64,000 nucleotides of DNA, from the NCBI RefSeq assembly GCF_030848805.1, contig NC_092361.1:2976001-3040000 (forward strand). Reading direction: 5' to 3'. This document shows positions 40,101 to 54,454 of this stretch, piece after piece; the stretch's first letter is position 1; the number at the start of each line of letters is the position of its first letter. Source of the stretch: Temnothorax longispinosus (lineage: Eukaryota > Arthropoda > Insecta > Hymenoptera > Formicidae). The position numbers and the translations under genes are program-made. The notes under the pieces are model-generated. The model searched no databases. It had not been told where the DNA came from and saw only the letters and a program-made list of their open reading frames with translations.

Positions 40101-42467
40101 CGCAAAACACCATTATTTCATAAGAAATTATTAATTTTTGTTGTATAAAGCAGTAATACGTTCTGGAATTTTCAGTAAATGTAGCAACGTTTTTTTGCAC
40201 TATTTACAAGATTTCTACTTAATTGTTCAAAAACATGTTACGCAGGAGATGCGCGGATGCAAGAGGCAGTGAAGTTTATAAAAATAAAAGCAAAAATAAT
40301 TAATCGATATTATTAACCCTTTGTTGCGACATCTTGCCCTAACGCGCTCGTGCAAAGAGAAGCAAGTATGGCGGAAGCAACCGTGTAAAAAGAATATCAG
40401 GGGTTGGTCAATATCTCTTTTCGTTTCATTAAGCAACGACCAAGAAGTTTACTATCTGCTGTTTAAATTAATTTGCATAACAGGAGTAAGAAAAACAATA
40501 AATTTATTTTTAAAAGTGATTAAGAACACAATATACAACTATGGATATTAATCGAAATTGAATGGATATTATAGTAATATGCATTGCTTGTAATAATATT
40601 AGTTAATATTAATATTTAATGAGACGATAATGCAATGTTTGATGTTGTTAATAATAATAATATACACTTTAGATATGTAAAATCAAGCTGTCAAAATTGA
40701 ATCCAATGTATGTATAATTATTATATCATCAACGATAAGTGACGATAACTTTTTATTAAAGGACATAAATAAAATATAGATTATAATTTTTGTTATATGT
40801 ATATGTAGAGCTTTGTTCTTGTTCTTATTTTAATTATTCTTAAATTAGATTGTATTTTACTTCCATATTTCTTCAAATGTTTATTGTTCTATTATTCGCA
40901 CAAAAATATATCTATATATAAATGTGTAAATGTGTGTATGTATAATGTGTAAATATATGAATGTCCAGTGTATTGCGCTCAGGTCTGTCGGTTTGGTAAA
41001 CCCAAATAGCTGTGCGGATCAGTCATCTCTGCGGAATCGGCTACCGATAAAGGCGCGACAACGCGATGCTGCCATCCGTGAATGTTCTACGAGTTTGCAG
41101 AGACAACAAATATTATCATCTGCAGTAAACTTTACAGTTCCAAATTTTGTTGAATATTTATGTTAAGTTGCAATTAGGTATGCTAAAACAATTTTTGCTC
41201 CGAAATAACACCATAGATTGGAAACAAACGTCCTTTTTTCTAAACTACACTATGACAAAGGACTTACAAAATCCTTAAATAAAATACATTTTATTACAAG
41301 TTAGAACGTTAAAATATAAATTTTATTATAATTTACATTAGTGGAAAAGCTTGCTAAATCCTCGTACAAAATATACATTTTTTATGTGGAAATAGACCAC
41401 GAAGCACTGTGCAAAGGTACGGATTTAATGGCGGTATAAACAGCTAGCGTGGAAAAGAAAAGTAAGACGTAGGACACAGTGGCGATAGCGTACAAGCATT
41501 AAAATGCAAATGAAAGTGGCGCGGCAAGAGAAGGATAAGACAAAGTCGACCGTTATTCGCGATAGAGAGTTCTTCCGCGAATTTACTCGGCTATTCTACT
41601 GTTACGAGCGATTCGCAACTAATACGACATACAAATACATCGGATATTCAGGCCGAAACTGTACGACTTAGTTTTCCGATGACAGTTATAATAAACTGTA
41701 CTTCGGCAAACACGATGGTTCGATTTTGCCCGGAAAGAAAGCCAAATGCCGACCTACATCAGTGTTCGATAGCAATGGAGTATAAGAACCAACAGCGAAA
41801 GTATATTTTATTAGCAATCGAGACAGATACGTTTGATTTTTCAAACACTGATTATTAGATTATAAGATGCTATATAAAAGACGCTCACGCCACTTCGTAA
41901 TTTTTCCTTCTAAAATCTAAAGAAATTTTACAGTAGGTTTCTCTTTGTTAAATACTAGATTTGTTTTGAATAAGAAATCTGTGATAAAAAAATTTCATCG
42001 ATTCTGTATTAATAAAGGAAATTATATTTTAATGAAACAACAGCGGTATTTCCAGGGTACCCTTATTAGCCAAGAAATTCACGTTTAATTTAATTACACA
42101 CACATTGCAGTTGTTCGCGGAGGGAAGGATTTATCTCGGATCTCGATCTTCGTCGTTTCTCTCTAAAAAGGAACTGGCAAGAGATGCATTTCATCTCGAC
42201 GGGCACGTGAAGGCGAGAGAGTCGCGCCGTTCCTATTAGAGATCTCCTCTTACGCAACGGTGTCGAAGAATGCCATTTCCCCGCCCGCGCTATTCTCCGA
42301 CGATGAATGAGCAAAGGAATTTCTCGAGACTCAAGCTTCGCGCTCGCGCGCGCCAAGCGTCTACGCGGATGGTTCTACGTGTTACACGAAAAGCTACTCG
42401 GCGCTCGCGACCCATTATGCAAATTGCGCCTACCGGCAACGAAATGTATGCGTTTGTGGGTACATAC
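37112..42467. other. Noncoding, presumed intron and 5' flank
   Basis: Contains the 38.5-kb palindrome. A minus-strand frame at 39091-39460 is open for over 110 codons without an ATG near its start (see findings). A minus-strand AGAG|GTATGT near 38207 follows MEANSGETR in phase 1, so it does not fit. Confidence 0.5.
38545..38683. mobile_element. Palindromic MITE-like element with a perfect inner hairpin
   Basis: The arms 38545-38608 and 38620-38683 are inverted copies. The inner roughly 30 bp (ATCTCGGTTTAACTTACTTT onward) are perfect and the outer ends (ATGTCCATTTCTA) match well, with an 11-nt loop. It contains GTAAGT on both strands, but only as part of the repeat. There is no coding frame and no evident target duplication. 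A hairpin RNA gene is an alternative reading. Confidence 0.75.
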
Positions 42468-42601
42468 CTTGAGGTCATCGGTGGCGGTGGCGGTATACGG
42501 AGCCACGACTCTCCAAGATAGCGTAAACCCGTTGCGCGGTAGTGGTAATACGCGATAGCGAGGAAGAGCTCGGCGTGACGGATGGTGCAGGCGATATTCA
42601 T
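42468..42601 (-). CDS. Candidate alternative first exon, 44 codons
   Basis: ATG 42601-42599 in a good context (GCAAATGA) opens 44 codons ending at AG|GTATGTA, a plausible donor, in phase 2. The peptide begins MNIACTIRHAEL, has a hydrophobic/aromatic middle (FLAIAYYHY), and ends in five prolines and MTS. The surrounding 42.1-42.65 kb is distinctly GC- and CpG-rich, as at the other candidate promoters. The frame stays open about 29 codons upstream of this ATG, so an internal exon with an unseen acceptor is also possible. The hydrophobic stretch is too short and polar-flanked to call a membrane anchor. Assignment to dunce is by strand, position and phase only. Confidence 0.45.
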
Positions 42602-44519
42602 TTGCGAGAATTCGTAATTATCGCCATCGGTACCCGCCGCGTCTCGTGCGCGATGTGAATGGAAGGAGCTTAATCGCCACGAGATCGACTACATAGGTAC
42701 AAGAGAGAAGGATAGGAATTCATGACGCAACCCGCCGTCGCAAACTATTCCGAGGATTACAATTTACTTAGCGTTAAGTCTAGATAAATGCGAGTCTATT
42801 CTCAAATAGCGCGCGAATGCTGTAACGTACGATTCGTACCCGCAACAGTGTAGAAGGTCATAGAATATGTGTTGCGAGGCAGTTGCCGAGTTCTCTCGAG
42901 CTGGCGGAAAATTTCTATAAATATTTAAGCTGTTTAAAATCCATTAGTATATTTAATAGTGATTTATGTAGCTTTCTATTGCGGCTGAAATAAGCTTTAT
43001 CGAGCTTAACCTCTGCTTAATGCCGTGCCTATACTTGAATAACATAAAATGAAATATTAGGAACAATATAAATTGCAGGTGGTAAACTTTAATGTAACGC
43101 AAATAGATATACGAAACAAACAACGGATAAAAACTAAGCTATAATGCCACAACGTATTCTTTATATCTCGCTTCTGTTTAACGAAGTAAACGATATGTTA
43201 AAGCCGGCTTATTATTTGTTAAATCGAATCGATAATTACGAGCGCATTTTCAGTTTTCGTTTTTAAAGAAAGGACGTTACCAATCAAAATCTGGATAATT
43301 GGTTAATATCCGGAGCGCGTCGGATTCCTCCCCTCCCCCCTTGCGATAACTTGATCAAATACTGGTACGTCCCAGGCGCACCGGGTCCACCGAGGCGTTT
43401 TCGCAAGTTCCCCTGTACGATTCTAACGTAATTCACTTTACTTCGCGCGATGATGATCAAAGTTGTGTCCGTCCTTTCGTAAAAGTTTTATGTGATCTAA
43501 AGGTACCATTTTTCGCGAAGATTGAACGGAAGCCGATAGCGTATAGAACTTAACCGAATTGGATTAACAATCCGTTTGTTTTAAACGCGAAATCGATAAT
43601 GGGTTAACATAGAAACCAATGTTATTACATTGAAAGCACATTAATCTCTCCTTATACAAAAAATAAAAGTAAAATTTCAGTATTGAATATCCCGATACCC
43701 TGAGATGCTAGAAATTCATTTTCATAATAACCAAGTACTGCGAGGAATATCTCCGAACCGAAGCCACAATGACCAAATTAATAAAACACGAACCACCAGG
43801 GAACAGGAATGACCACATTCGATTCCTAACTGAGATAATACAATATCAATTTCCTCGCAGTGGAGGAAACTTTAACGTATTTTAATATTTAATAGCAAAT
43901 TTTGGTTATCTATATTTCCCCGACAAAGTTTATTTATTCTGCACATATACGTATTCGATTTCTATTTGTTTAATTGTAAAACTTCATAATTTTGTTTACA
44001 ACTAGGTATCCTGATCTCTGGTATTTATTTTAAATAGATCTAGTAGACAAGTATTTTGTTATTAAATAATTAATATTATATAAGATTAAGTAATATTACT
44101 CTGCTGCTAACATGCATCAAAGGCCTCGTCAGCGAGCCGATCCGCTCGGCAAATACCGTTAATATCATAACAGCACGTGCATTAATTGCACACCCCATAC
44201 ACAACCATCAAAGGTAGTCTTGTATCGACATGTATACACTGCGATGTTAACCCTTTTAGTACCCCTGTTGTCGAATGGCGTCAAAGGAACGAATATAACA
44301 TGATGTGACGCGTTCGCACTAGTAAGCCTGTCCCACCGTTTCCTAGTGCGGTTATAGTTGCGGTTAAAATAGTTTCGAGTTACCGCGAAATATAATCCTG
44401 CCGGACAAAAAAAATTGGGCAAAACGTAAATTAATTTCGCAACAAGGTGCCAAGAAAATAACAAGTGTCCAGCTGTGTCAAAAGTCGTTAGGCACGCCGC
44501 CAATCTGCGTCATACTTAC
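42602..44519. other. Noncoding, presumed intron
   Basis: A 112-codon minus-strand frame (44165-44503) lies just past the 44.5-kb donor. It is in another frame, has no ATG start, and is treated as chance. Confidence 0.5.
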
Positions 44520-44737
44520 TTCCAAGGACACACCGTGGATTTTCGAGAAGGGTAGCAGCCAGAGCATGCCAGGGATGCAGGGGTGCCCGTGTCGCGGATA
44601 GTCAGTCGGGGAGGGGTAGGGCTAGTTATGCGATGGGGTTCACCGAGTGGTGGGGGGGGAGGGGACGAAAGTACATTTCGAGGTCGGTCGATACCACTGT
44701 CCGTCGAAGCGCCATCGCGCCACGTGCTTTGCACCAT
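44520..44737 (-). CDS. Candidate alternative first exon, 72 codons, Pro/Ser-rich
   Basis: An ATG at 44737-44735 (followed by G) opens 72 codons that end at AA|GTAAGTATG, a strong donor, in phase 2. An in-frame TGA lies six codons upstream of the ATG, as expected for a 5' UTR. The peptide contains STDSGIDRPRN, a poly-proline run at about residues 26-30, TPPRLTIRDTG, and a short Cys-containing end (SGCYPS, then TVCPW). The exon lies in a GC-rich island of about 200 bp. I recognise no domain. Its strand, single-exon N-terminal form and phase match the RRRHSWIC exon 14 kb upstream, so I infer an alternative dunce N-terminus. The alternatives are a small separate gene or a chance frame. Confidence 0.62.
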
Positions 44738-47700
44738 GCTCTGCTGTTTTCGCGATCAATCTTGTAGAAACGTATCCGACTTGAAAATTGCTTTTTCCCT
44801 CCCTCAAGTCGCGAGAGTTCCCAACGTTCCACTCGCATTTAGATTAGTTTGTTATTCGCATAATCGAGTCTTGATTCTGTAATCCTCGCGTAATTTTATT
44901 AAATCTGCAAAATAAATTTGCAATATTAATTTCCCGAGAAAATTGTTACAGCAAAACTTCGGAGAAGTCAGCGTCAAAGACAAACGAAGAAAATTAGAAA
45001 TATATGAGGAAACCGTAAATCGATTGTAATCTAGAGATTATCGCGTTATGAACATTTTTAAAAATACGCGCTCTTGTAGAAGCTGTCAATCAGCTTTCTC
45101 ACGAAACATCGGTTAAACAGAAATACTTACAAAAAATTACACGTGTAGGATATCGAACGATCGATACCCTTGAAGGCAAATGCAAGTCTCGGATTATTGC
45201 CGCAGAATGCAACTACGAGCTATTCGCAAAAGCGACCAATATCGACAGATATGGGCGTGACGCAGCGTATCCTTCTTGACATTCTACAGTTCTTTGATGT
45301 AGTAAATAGACACGAGGATACATCGTACATTTCGCATTAAGCTCTATATGAATTTGTACCTATTCGCCTGTGCATAGCCGTGAAACATTTTCAATGTATG
45401 CAGCGCGCATTTCCGAGTGGCTCGAACAACACGAAAATATTTATCTCTCTTTCGAAATTATCATTACTTATTTTAAATATTATTTATTCTGTCAGATCAA
45501 TGTGTTTGTATTTTTTAATATGTAATATGTATATTATTAAAATAAATTAATTTATCGTTATTACTCAAAACATTAAATTAAATACATTATAATGTTCCAT
45601 GTCACAACTTAATTTTCTCATGCAAATTTTGATAACAAACTTTGACGAGATTCATTTCCAGATTCTCGAGATAGTTGCCAAAATTATTATTAAATCCTGT
45701 CTACACGAGAAATACGCAGTTTCTCTAACTACCAATTCTCGTGACTGTAAATCTTATTTTAGGTAAGGCTATGCACCCGCGCGAAGTTTTCCGCCGTCCG
45801 TCGGCATATGCAGACGATCTATCACTCTACGTACGTTTTTCTTTTTTAAATCTTCTTTTACGAAGATTAATATCGTGACACGACGTGGACTAGCCCTTAA
45901 CGAACGAAGCGAGCCACCTGTCATCGATAAGAGACCCCCCAAGTACGAGGTATTAACCTTGATTAATTTAATTCCCTCCCTCTCGTATTTATAGCTCGGG
46001 GAACGATTTCCAAGCGGTACGCGCCGGATAGTTTCGCGGATATATTCGGCCTCGCTTCGAAGCGGAAGATCGCGTGCAACCGGTACATTACGACCGCCGT
46101 GAAAGCTCAACCGACGGAGCTTTTATAGGTCAAGTTCTCGTTTCGTCTCGCAAGGAAGTACATGCCCATCGTCGGATCGTGCATGTATATGCGCATTCAC
46201 GGGCGAAACAGTCGTGTGCACGATCTGCCCTAGGCCTAGACCCCAATTCGCGCCCAGCTGTCTCGTGATAGCATTCGCCATCCATCGCATTTCCCACCTA
46301 ATGCTTAGTCACGTTCCTAATTAAATTGCAATAATGAATATTGAATTGACCGGCGTGACGGCCGAGCACAGCTGAGCACGGAGAAAGCTGGATGAATAGT
46401 GCAAAACGAAAATCGTTTTATGTATTCCGCCGCTGCGGAAACGTCTCCCGAGAAACAAAAGGGACATTAACGAGGGACTGAATTTCCTTTCGGTGAAGTT
46501 GGTAAGAAATAAAATTCTCAAGTTCATCTCCAAGCCCGAATTGGATAAAATGGGATTTGGCGAAAGCAAAAAGATCGAGAAGTTGCTATCCCGAGTTCTG
46601 GATTCGGATATACCGCCATAGTGAGGTTTGTATCAGTATATTTTGTAGAGCTTCCGAACAAGCCCGCAAAGCCACTCTGTTTTTGCTGCAGATCTTCTGG
46701 CCTCTTCAAAACTCGACGCAAACTAGAGTTTCTAGATAAACTTCTTTGAATACGCACCTTGTCTTTGTCCTACGGATCAAAACTGAGCGTGTACGACATC
46801 GTTGAAAAGAACAATAGATACCCCGTTTGTAATTCATACTCAAATATAAATCGTCGCAAATATTTGTCTTTGAAAAAGGAATTATCATTAAAACTCGCAT
46901 TAAAATTAAATTTCACGTTCCTGGGTCACTCTTTATATACGGAATACCATTGTTCCACGTATCATACATCATCTTCGTACGAATTAGTTATACCGGAATT
47001 TACAGAGCACGAAATGAAAAAATTCGCGGATATATCAGTGCTCTGTGTAATACCAGACGGCGTTAATTATGTGCGACGTTAATTACTGGATTGTACAAAC
47101 AACACGTTTCGCCGCAAATTATTATGTGCCGGTGTGGTAATACGAGATCGCAAAATTTACGATAATCGGTGTTGCGTGAAGGTAAGGACCGTGTTGACAG
47201 CTAAAATTTCAATGTATGAATACGCGTTGTATGTATTGACGTTATTAGCGAGCGTAGCAAACATAGCGTTAAATATCTGCTTTAATAACCGTATATTTTA
47301 AGATATAATTAATTGAAAGTTGTTGCAAAGTCAAAATGTCAACAATTGCAAATAACGGCAATTTATTTTATAGAAAATAAAAAAAAGAAATCAAATAAAT
47401 GGTAAACGTTGAGTTTTCTCTATAGGATGAAATTTTGCGGAAATTATTTAACGTCAGCATGCTATTGAACATAGGATACGAGTAAAATGTGAAAGATAAA
47501 AGGAATAATTTACATTCTCTCAGGACCAATTTAACTAGAGTGTGCTAAATCGCAAAAGCGATTCATATGAATGTGGCAGATGGTTTTATTTCGCCAAATT
47601 GAATCCCAAGTGCGCCATTCTTATATCTGGCCGAATTCTGTCGAATTTAAAGATTCATGCTATTTTTACTCCTTCGCAATTTCTCTCTAAGATTTTGTAA

Positions 47701-50700
47701 GAAATTTTACCATTTCTGTCTCACTCTCAACTTCTTTTATAAAGAATGATATAAATTATTTAAGACCAATTAGCTAATCAATTCTCTAACGCCAATAATA
47801 TTAATTCTCTGGCAAAAAAGACCAAAATGAGATAGCATATATGCCAATGACAGATTTTTTTACCGTGATAAAGAATTACTTTTGTTTAATCGTGCGTTAC
47901 AAAGATTTAATTATAATTGATTTAATCATTCCAATCCACTTTTATTAATTTGCCCAATAAAAACCGTGGAGTGGCTCGAGAGGCAACGCACGATTATCGT
48001 CGAGTGAACAGAAAGATAGTATTTTGTTGAAAAATAAATACGGGAAACCACAAACTCAAAACCGCCGAATATACTCGCCTAGTAAACAATAACGGAAAGT
48101 GTGGCCTATATTTATATATTTATATACATATCTTAGAGTAATGATATTGAAATTAAATTCAATTAAATCAATTTTCGCAAATAATTAAAACAATTTAATC
48201 CGATAATTTATTTTACATGTAAAAAATCATTTAATATATATAATTATATTCTGCGACAAGACTTCTCTAAAAATTTTTATTCTATGCATCTCGATATCAA
48301 TATTATAATACAATAAATTATTATTATTCAATAGATTATTACTTTTAATATTAAATTATTTTCAAATTAATTCAACATAATTTTTTAATTTTAATGCTGA
48401 CAACTTTCCATTTTGTTATTCCAATAGTAATATGCATTGTAAATTTTTTACCTCATCTTTCTTGCAGCGAAATTCAATCACGGTCCATCAGATTTAATTG
48501 ACCGTATATATGGACGGAAATAACAAGAAAGACTCTTGCTCTGGCTCCTCTTTTAAAGCAACGATATTACGAATAATTTTATCGCAGGGAAATGCGAACG
48601 CAAAAAGCATGATGTAAGAACCGGGCAGATGCTTTAACACCCGGCGAGCCGTACCGCAATAATTACGGGAAAATCGTAAAAGGACGAATACAGAATGCAT
48701 GCTAACGTTAAAAGGGTAAAGGTAATACGCGCTTCGAGGCGCTCTACATGGCTTTGCCGGTGTATGCAAAAAGACTTTTGGTCTTGCTGAAAACGACCCG
48801 AGGGCAAGCTCAACTCGGCACTGCGCGACGCAGCGGCACAACCCGTTATGAGCTCCTTCAATATATCACGCCGCAAAGTAAATGAAGTTAAAAACCACGT
48901 GACACAACGCTCGTAAACTTAAGTCCATTTCATAATTCGTGTGTATGCATATGGGTAAGTGAAACGTGCATGTATTATGTATTACAATATATATTACATA
49001 ACGTCTGTAGCGGGCAAAATTCTAATACGAGAAAATAAACATTATTACAAAAATCAAATTAAAGTAAACAGTGCAAGAACGTTTTTCAATTATACGCGTT
49101 TAAACAGTGATACATTCCGCTACCGCGCAAGATTTTAATTATTTTTACATTAATTAACATTAGCATCGCCCTTAACGTCATTACATGAGAATAAATGTAA
49201 AAAGTTACAAAGAATAACGTAAAACTGAAGTCGGCGCGAGGAAGATCTTAACGGAATAATACTGGAAAACGTCGTTACACATTGTCAAATATGATAACTC
49301 GGGAATCAAGTTTCAACGTTATAACGCGCGACTCGAAATTGCTTTCGAACGCAGCGTTAGTCATTCTCTTACGACTTCTGTACGTATTCTATTTCGCTTC
49401 AAAGTTAAACGCGTCTTCTTCAAACACTTGCAGTAATGCATGAAGCAGAAACGTAAAGATATCTCTGAGAAAATTACAGCAGTCGAGAAGACATCGCGTC
49501 TTGCAAAGTATTTAAAGTGATGGAATTATAGAGTAGGAAAATAGTGGCAAAAGAGTAACAGATTAAAACAGCAAAAATTCTAAAAAAGTTAAATCGTCAA
49601 AGCGAGCTAAAAGCAATATGTAATAAATCTACGATTCCAATTTCGTGCATGCATTTCGGTCATGAGACTCCCTATTATTTCCGCACTAAAACTAAAGATT
49701 ATCCAGGCTCGAATAAAGTTTGGTGCACAGGTCGCACTTAATTATCATTTTCGTTGCACGAGATGATAAGAAAATAGAAGAAAAAGCTGATTCGCTGGCG
49801 CAAACGTAATTCGGTAAAACGACAAGAAAATTGGCCACGTCGATCCGACGTTGCTCACCATGCACATTTTTTCTCACCCGGTATAATTAGACTCAACGAG
49901 TAGGCAAATGGTAATTCAATTCCGCAAACATTACACCTGCCAGCATCAGCGTAGCTGTGTCGTGTATACGATATTACGATGTAATTCACGGAATGTGCAT
50001 GCATGCGCGCGGACACGTTTACATGCGCGTACACGTGCAAACTTTGAAATGTACCACAAACGAGAGAAATTCGCGATGAGAGCTACCCGCTAGTGAAATT
50101 TTCACTCTCGAGTCCATTTGGGAAATTACACTTTTTAAGTTCGTACAATCGATTGCTCGGTCGAATGATATCAATTTGCGAAAGAATTGTCAGTTAACAC
50201 GAGATGTTTATTTTTCCATGCGACGAATTATTTAGCCTTCCCTTTTCTTCGCGTTGTTCCGCCGATATCACAGTGGCAAAACATGATCGTCGAATTGCAA
50301 CGCGCGTCGTAATTCCTTGTGGAAACGCGGCGTGACGAATGCAAATCATCAATGATTAACATCAGCTGACACTTTTGTCGCCAGCAGACATTATGACGCA
50401 GCACACGATTTCTCGATCGCGCGCATAACACGAGCGAGCGACAACACGTGTGTCACGCGTGCATTAAGCCAGCAGCAGCCTCGGCACCAACGAGCCGCAA
50501 TCATCATTAAATTGAACGCATGCAAACGATATAAGGGATTAAAGTTATTAAACATCATCGTTAGAGGCAACCGCGTATTATGGTAATTAATTGGTCGTAC
50601 ATAATTCAACAAAAAGACGATAGAAGATATAATGAACAAATATCGACATCACGATAATGATTTAAGTAATTTTTTGACCGCAATATATGCAAATAATTGA

Positions 50701-51419
50701 TTTAGATTTGTAAGAATTATATCGTCGCATGAGCGATTTTTTTGTATCAATAACAGTAATTGGAAAATATATACAAATTTGCCGCACTAGCAATTCACTA
50801 CATGTGAATACCTTGATAAAGAAGTTTAAATTGACTAATGACCCACGATATCCTATCAATAATTCATAGTCATATGAAGACAGCGAAGTGACAACGTTAA
50901 CAATTTGCATTAACGATCGTTATAATGTATGAAAATAAATAGGTGTCGGACGATGCACTGCATGAAAATGCATTTAAATGTTCACGAAAATCGCGTTAAA
51001 CCGCATAATCCTAAAAAGAACTGTTCTACTTCGTTTCTCCACAATCGGTTTTAATACGGTTGGCTGCACAATTCAAACGCCTCTTCTTAATAAATAATTT
51101 AAATTTTAACAGTTTGATACGTAAGATAATTTTACAATAAAACTGTATTAGCGTTTTCATTAAGATTTCCCGCTTCTGTTAATTCTACTCCGCTCTTAGC
51201 AAAATGTATTTATTGTTAAATTATATTATTACATGGGCGCACATAAAAGACAATTTAATTTCAGCGAACTTAATTTTTAATCGAGATAAAGAGCTCAGTG
51301 AGTTCCGTGAGAATTACTCTAATATTTTTTAAACTAAAATAACGATGTAATTTGCGCAAAACTTCCGCGAGCGTGCATTTCTGCTAGGTTGTCGCCTATT
51401 GGCGAATGTGCAGACCCGT

Positions 51420-51450
51420 GCAGCAGCAGCAGCAGCATCAGTAGCAGCAA
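51420..51450. repeat. (GCA)n trinucleotide repeat
   Basis: About five pure GCA units followed by imperfect ones. A plus-strand frame reads poly-Ser here, but it has no good splice sites, so I do not call a gene. Confidence 0.8.
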
Positions 51451-52735
51451 CGGTAGCAGGCAACGGTTCGTATCGATCCCTCAGGACCAGAACTGTACCC
51501 TAGTAGCCTCGCATTCTCTTTGCTACAAGGTGGTCAAAATTCGGCTTTGTGTGCAAGAATGTATTTTATTTGAAAAACAGCGAATGCGCGCAGGTGGTTA
51601 AAACGTCAGGCTCACGAAATACCTTCATTCATCAAACTCACGATAAAAAGATTTATTTTCCGGCTCTTTTTTTTCCGACCACCTCCGATAAGGACGGATA
51701 ACAAAATAAAGATTTAAGTAAGCCAATGTCATAAGATTACGAGTTTATCTAATGAAAAGATAACGTCAAAAGTTTCACGTTTTAATCTGAACTTCAAAGT
51801 ACGTTATGAAGTTAATTTAGCGCAGATTCTGGCGCAAAGTTATCGTTTCATTTTACTTGTCGGATATGATTGAAAGGTAATTACGACTGCAAAAATAGAG
51901 AAAAACATCTTCACCGAACAAATTAAATACCGTTACAGATAATGAAAATATATCCAAGTAAAGTGGACCTTGTTTATTTAAGTATGCGTCAGACTGACAA
52001 AATATTTTCATTATCTGACGACTGTTCTCGAGAGATTGATTTCTATCGACAAAGTTCTCGCTTCTCGAGATTCTTGCTGATAGTTTCCACGTAAATTTCA
52101 ATATTATGGCATATAACGATGGCATATATAGCGATATTGTTTACAAATTAGGAAACATTTAACTCACTTCGCGTGTAATTTCGCACAACTGTTATTAATA
52201 CACCGTTATTTAATGAGATAATAAATTACTAACTCGTACGTTACGTTAATGAATAAAGTTTGATATATAAAATTAACGAAAATAGTCTCTTCCACTCATC
52301 CATTTTCTTCCCTTTCTCCTTTTCCTTCTCACCTTATAATCTTCTTAATACTCATTGCACATATTGTACGCGTTGGTTATATATTATTCTATTCTGACGT
52401 CGAGAATATTTATGAGTTTACTTTTACCAACTGATAACAGACGAATGTTAATCTTGGCGCGCATCGTTAATTTCCCTTCGAGAACGAAGAATAGCGCAAC
52501 TCACAAACTTCTCAGCCGTGAAATGCATGCAACGTCGGCGCATCTCTTTACGTATAGCGGTGGGGAAACGAACGTAAATGAAATATATCCACGATAAATC
52601 GATGGTATGGCGTTGCAGCGTGAGGAACCGAATACGCGAGATATGCCGCAAGCATCAGCTCTCATAAAAAATGTAACAAAATTAATTTTTCCATTATGCC
52701 TTGTTAAAACTACCCTTTCAAAACTATTACTTTAC

Positions 52736-52808
52736 CATCTTGTTTTTTTTTTGTAATTTTACGAATTACTCTCTTATATACTCTTTTAAAATTACAAATA
52801 AACAAGAT
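52736..52808. repeat. Inverted repeat, about 22-bp stem
   Basis: The left arm CATCTTG(T)nGTAATTTTA and the right arm TAAAATTACAAATAAACAAG plus ATG are inverted copies, apart from a longer T run on the left. The loop is about 25 nt. It is AT-rich; either a MITE remnant or a simple hairpin. Confidence 0.6.
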
Positions 52809-54454
52809 GTAAATGTATTGAGATTAAAGCAGCTTAAACACATTTTTCCCTCCAATATATAAAATAGCAGATTAAGATACAATTCCATTGTCAATAATAT
52901 TTCTTAATGTTTTCTATTTCTAAATATACACGATGTAAATGCGATGTTTTTTAGCAAACAGAATTCTTCTAAAACAAAAGCAATTCAATTTGCCATGTCG
53001 TATAAAAATGACATGTCGAAAAGTAATTTTTGAAAATTCCTTTTTGTCAGGACTCTCGAAGGAATGCCTCCGATTCCCCTACCACGGCAAGCTTATATTG
53101 ATGCTCAAAGAAACGAAAGAGCAAATGGAATGAAGAAGGAGAGGAGAAGGAGAAGTTGGAAACCCGTCACGTTGGACTATAAATAAGAACTTAATAAAAC
53201 AACACGCGGTGCACTTGACCTGCGGAATACGGCGATTCGAGAACGCGTTGAAACCATATCCGTACACAATACACTTGTAGTGCTTCTGATGTAGTAACGT
53301 ATACCTATAAAATGATTTGTAGAATGTATCGAACACAATGTGTTGGCAATGAAAATTTAATGTTTAATTACGAAAAATATCAAAAAAGATTAGACAAAAT
53401 AAATTCAAATATAATGAAACAAAATATGAAATAAGAGAAATAAACGTAAATAAACATTCAAAGATTCAATTGTTATAAAAATATTTTTTAGAATTATTAA
53501 ATATTTGTAATTTTTAAATTTATTAAATTAAATTTTAAATATCTAAAATATATTCTTTAGGTTCACCCATCAAATTGATTCTACGTGAAACGTATCTATC
53601 CGTTTTGCCATTGAAGCGCGTATCCATTCTGTAACACGATTATTCTGTAACCCTATTAGTCATTACATCACGCGTGTAATTACCATTATCGTCGCGTGTG
53701 CAATCGATAGACTGCGAGAGTCATAAACGACGTATAATGCTTTGTCGCATATGGCAGGGATAATCGTAATCCTGAGCATAACGTAAAAAAACTTGATATT
53801 TCCTCCGAAAAAGTGACCCATTTCCTCTTGCATGCCAACGTCAACCAAGCCGGAGTTTTTGCGCACGTTGACGTTAAGAATATGAGCCGTTCCGACAGAA
53901 GGCTTCCGCATTTCTCATGGGAGAGAAACTAAAAGCGCTTTCCTAATCTTTAGCCTCTTATCTCTTCTCGATATAGAAGACTATTTTCAACATGGAGGCA
54001 ATGTAACAGAGGAAATGCATTTAACGAATATACAGAGTTAATGGGAAATTTATACAACAAGCTTCACATAGCGATTACGCGTGTATTACCTTACACGTGT
54101 ACATTTAGTATTTAGATATTATGCTAAATTGATATTTTTATACGATATTATGCTCGGCTGCGAAATGCATAATGCACATATAATATCGAAACTAATTAAA
54201 AAATATTAATCTTCGTTATCGTAATGGCCCTTCGTTTCGATCAAGCGCCGCTAAAACTGTTTTAATTTATCACCGATATTCGCCATCGATGCCACTTAAT
54301 ATTGCTTTTTATATGCAGCAACAAATTTCGCTTCGAACGCGCAGTGTATTTGGCCTGAGTGACGTAAAATATGAGTGCTATCAAAGGCGGATAAAAATAC
54401 CGGTTTGAATTGTTACTCACATAACCTTAGTGAAAGAAGTAACACGAGCTCTGG

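Larger units (their letters stand above)
44738..54454. other. Noncoding, presumed long intron
   Basis: No supported exon. Plus-strand AG|GTAAGG occurs at about 45763 after a T-rich tract. Minus-strand frames at 48.5-48.9 kb begin at non-ATG codons and lack splice sites. Contains the GCA repeat (51.4 kb) and the inverted repeat (52.7 kb). Confidence 0.5.

Noticed and set aside
44165..44503. 112-codon minus frame just past the 44.5-kb donor
   Set aside because: Different frame from the exon, starts at TTG, no motif.
52317..52340. 7-codon ATG-to-GTGAGA frame on the minus strand, phase 2
   Set aside because: Too short to support and AT-rich.
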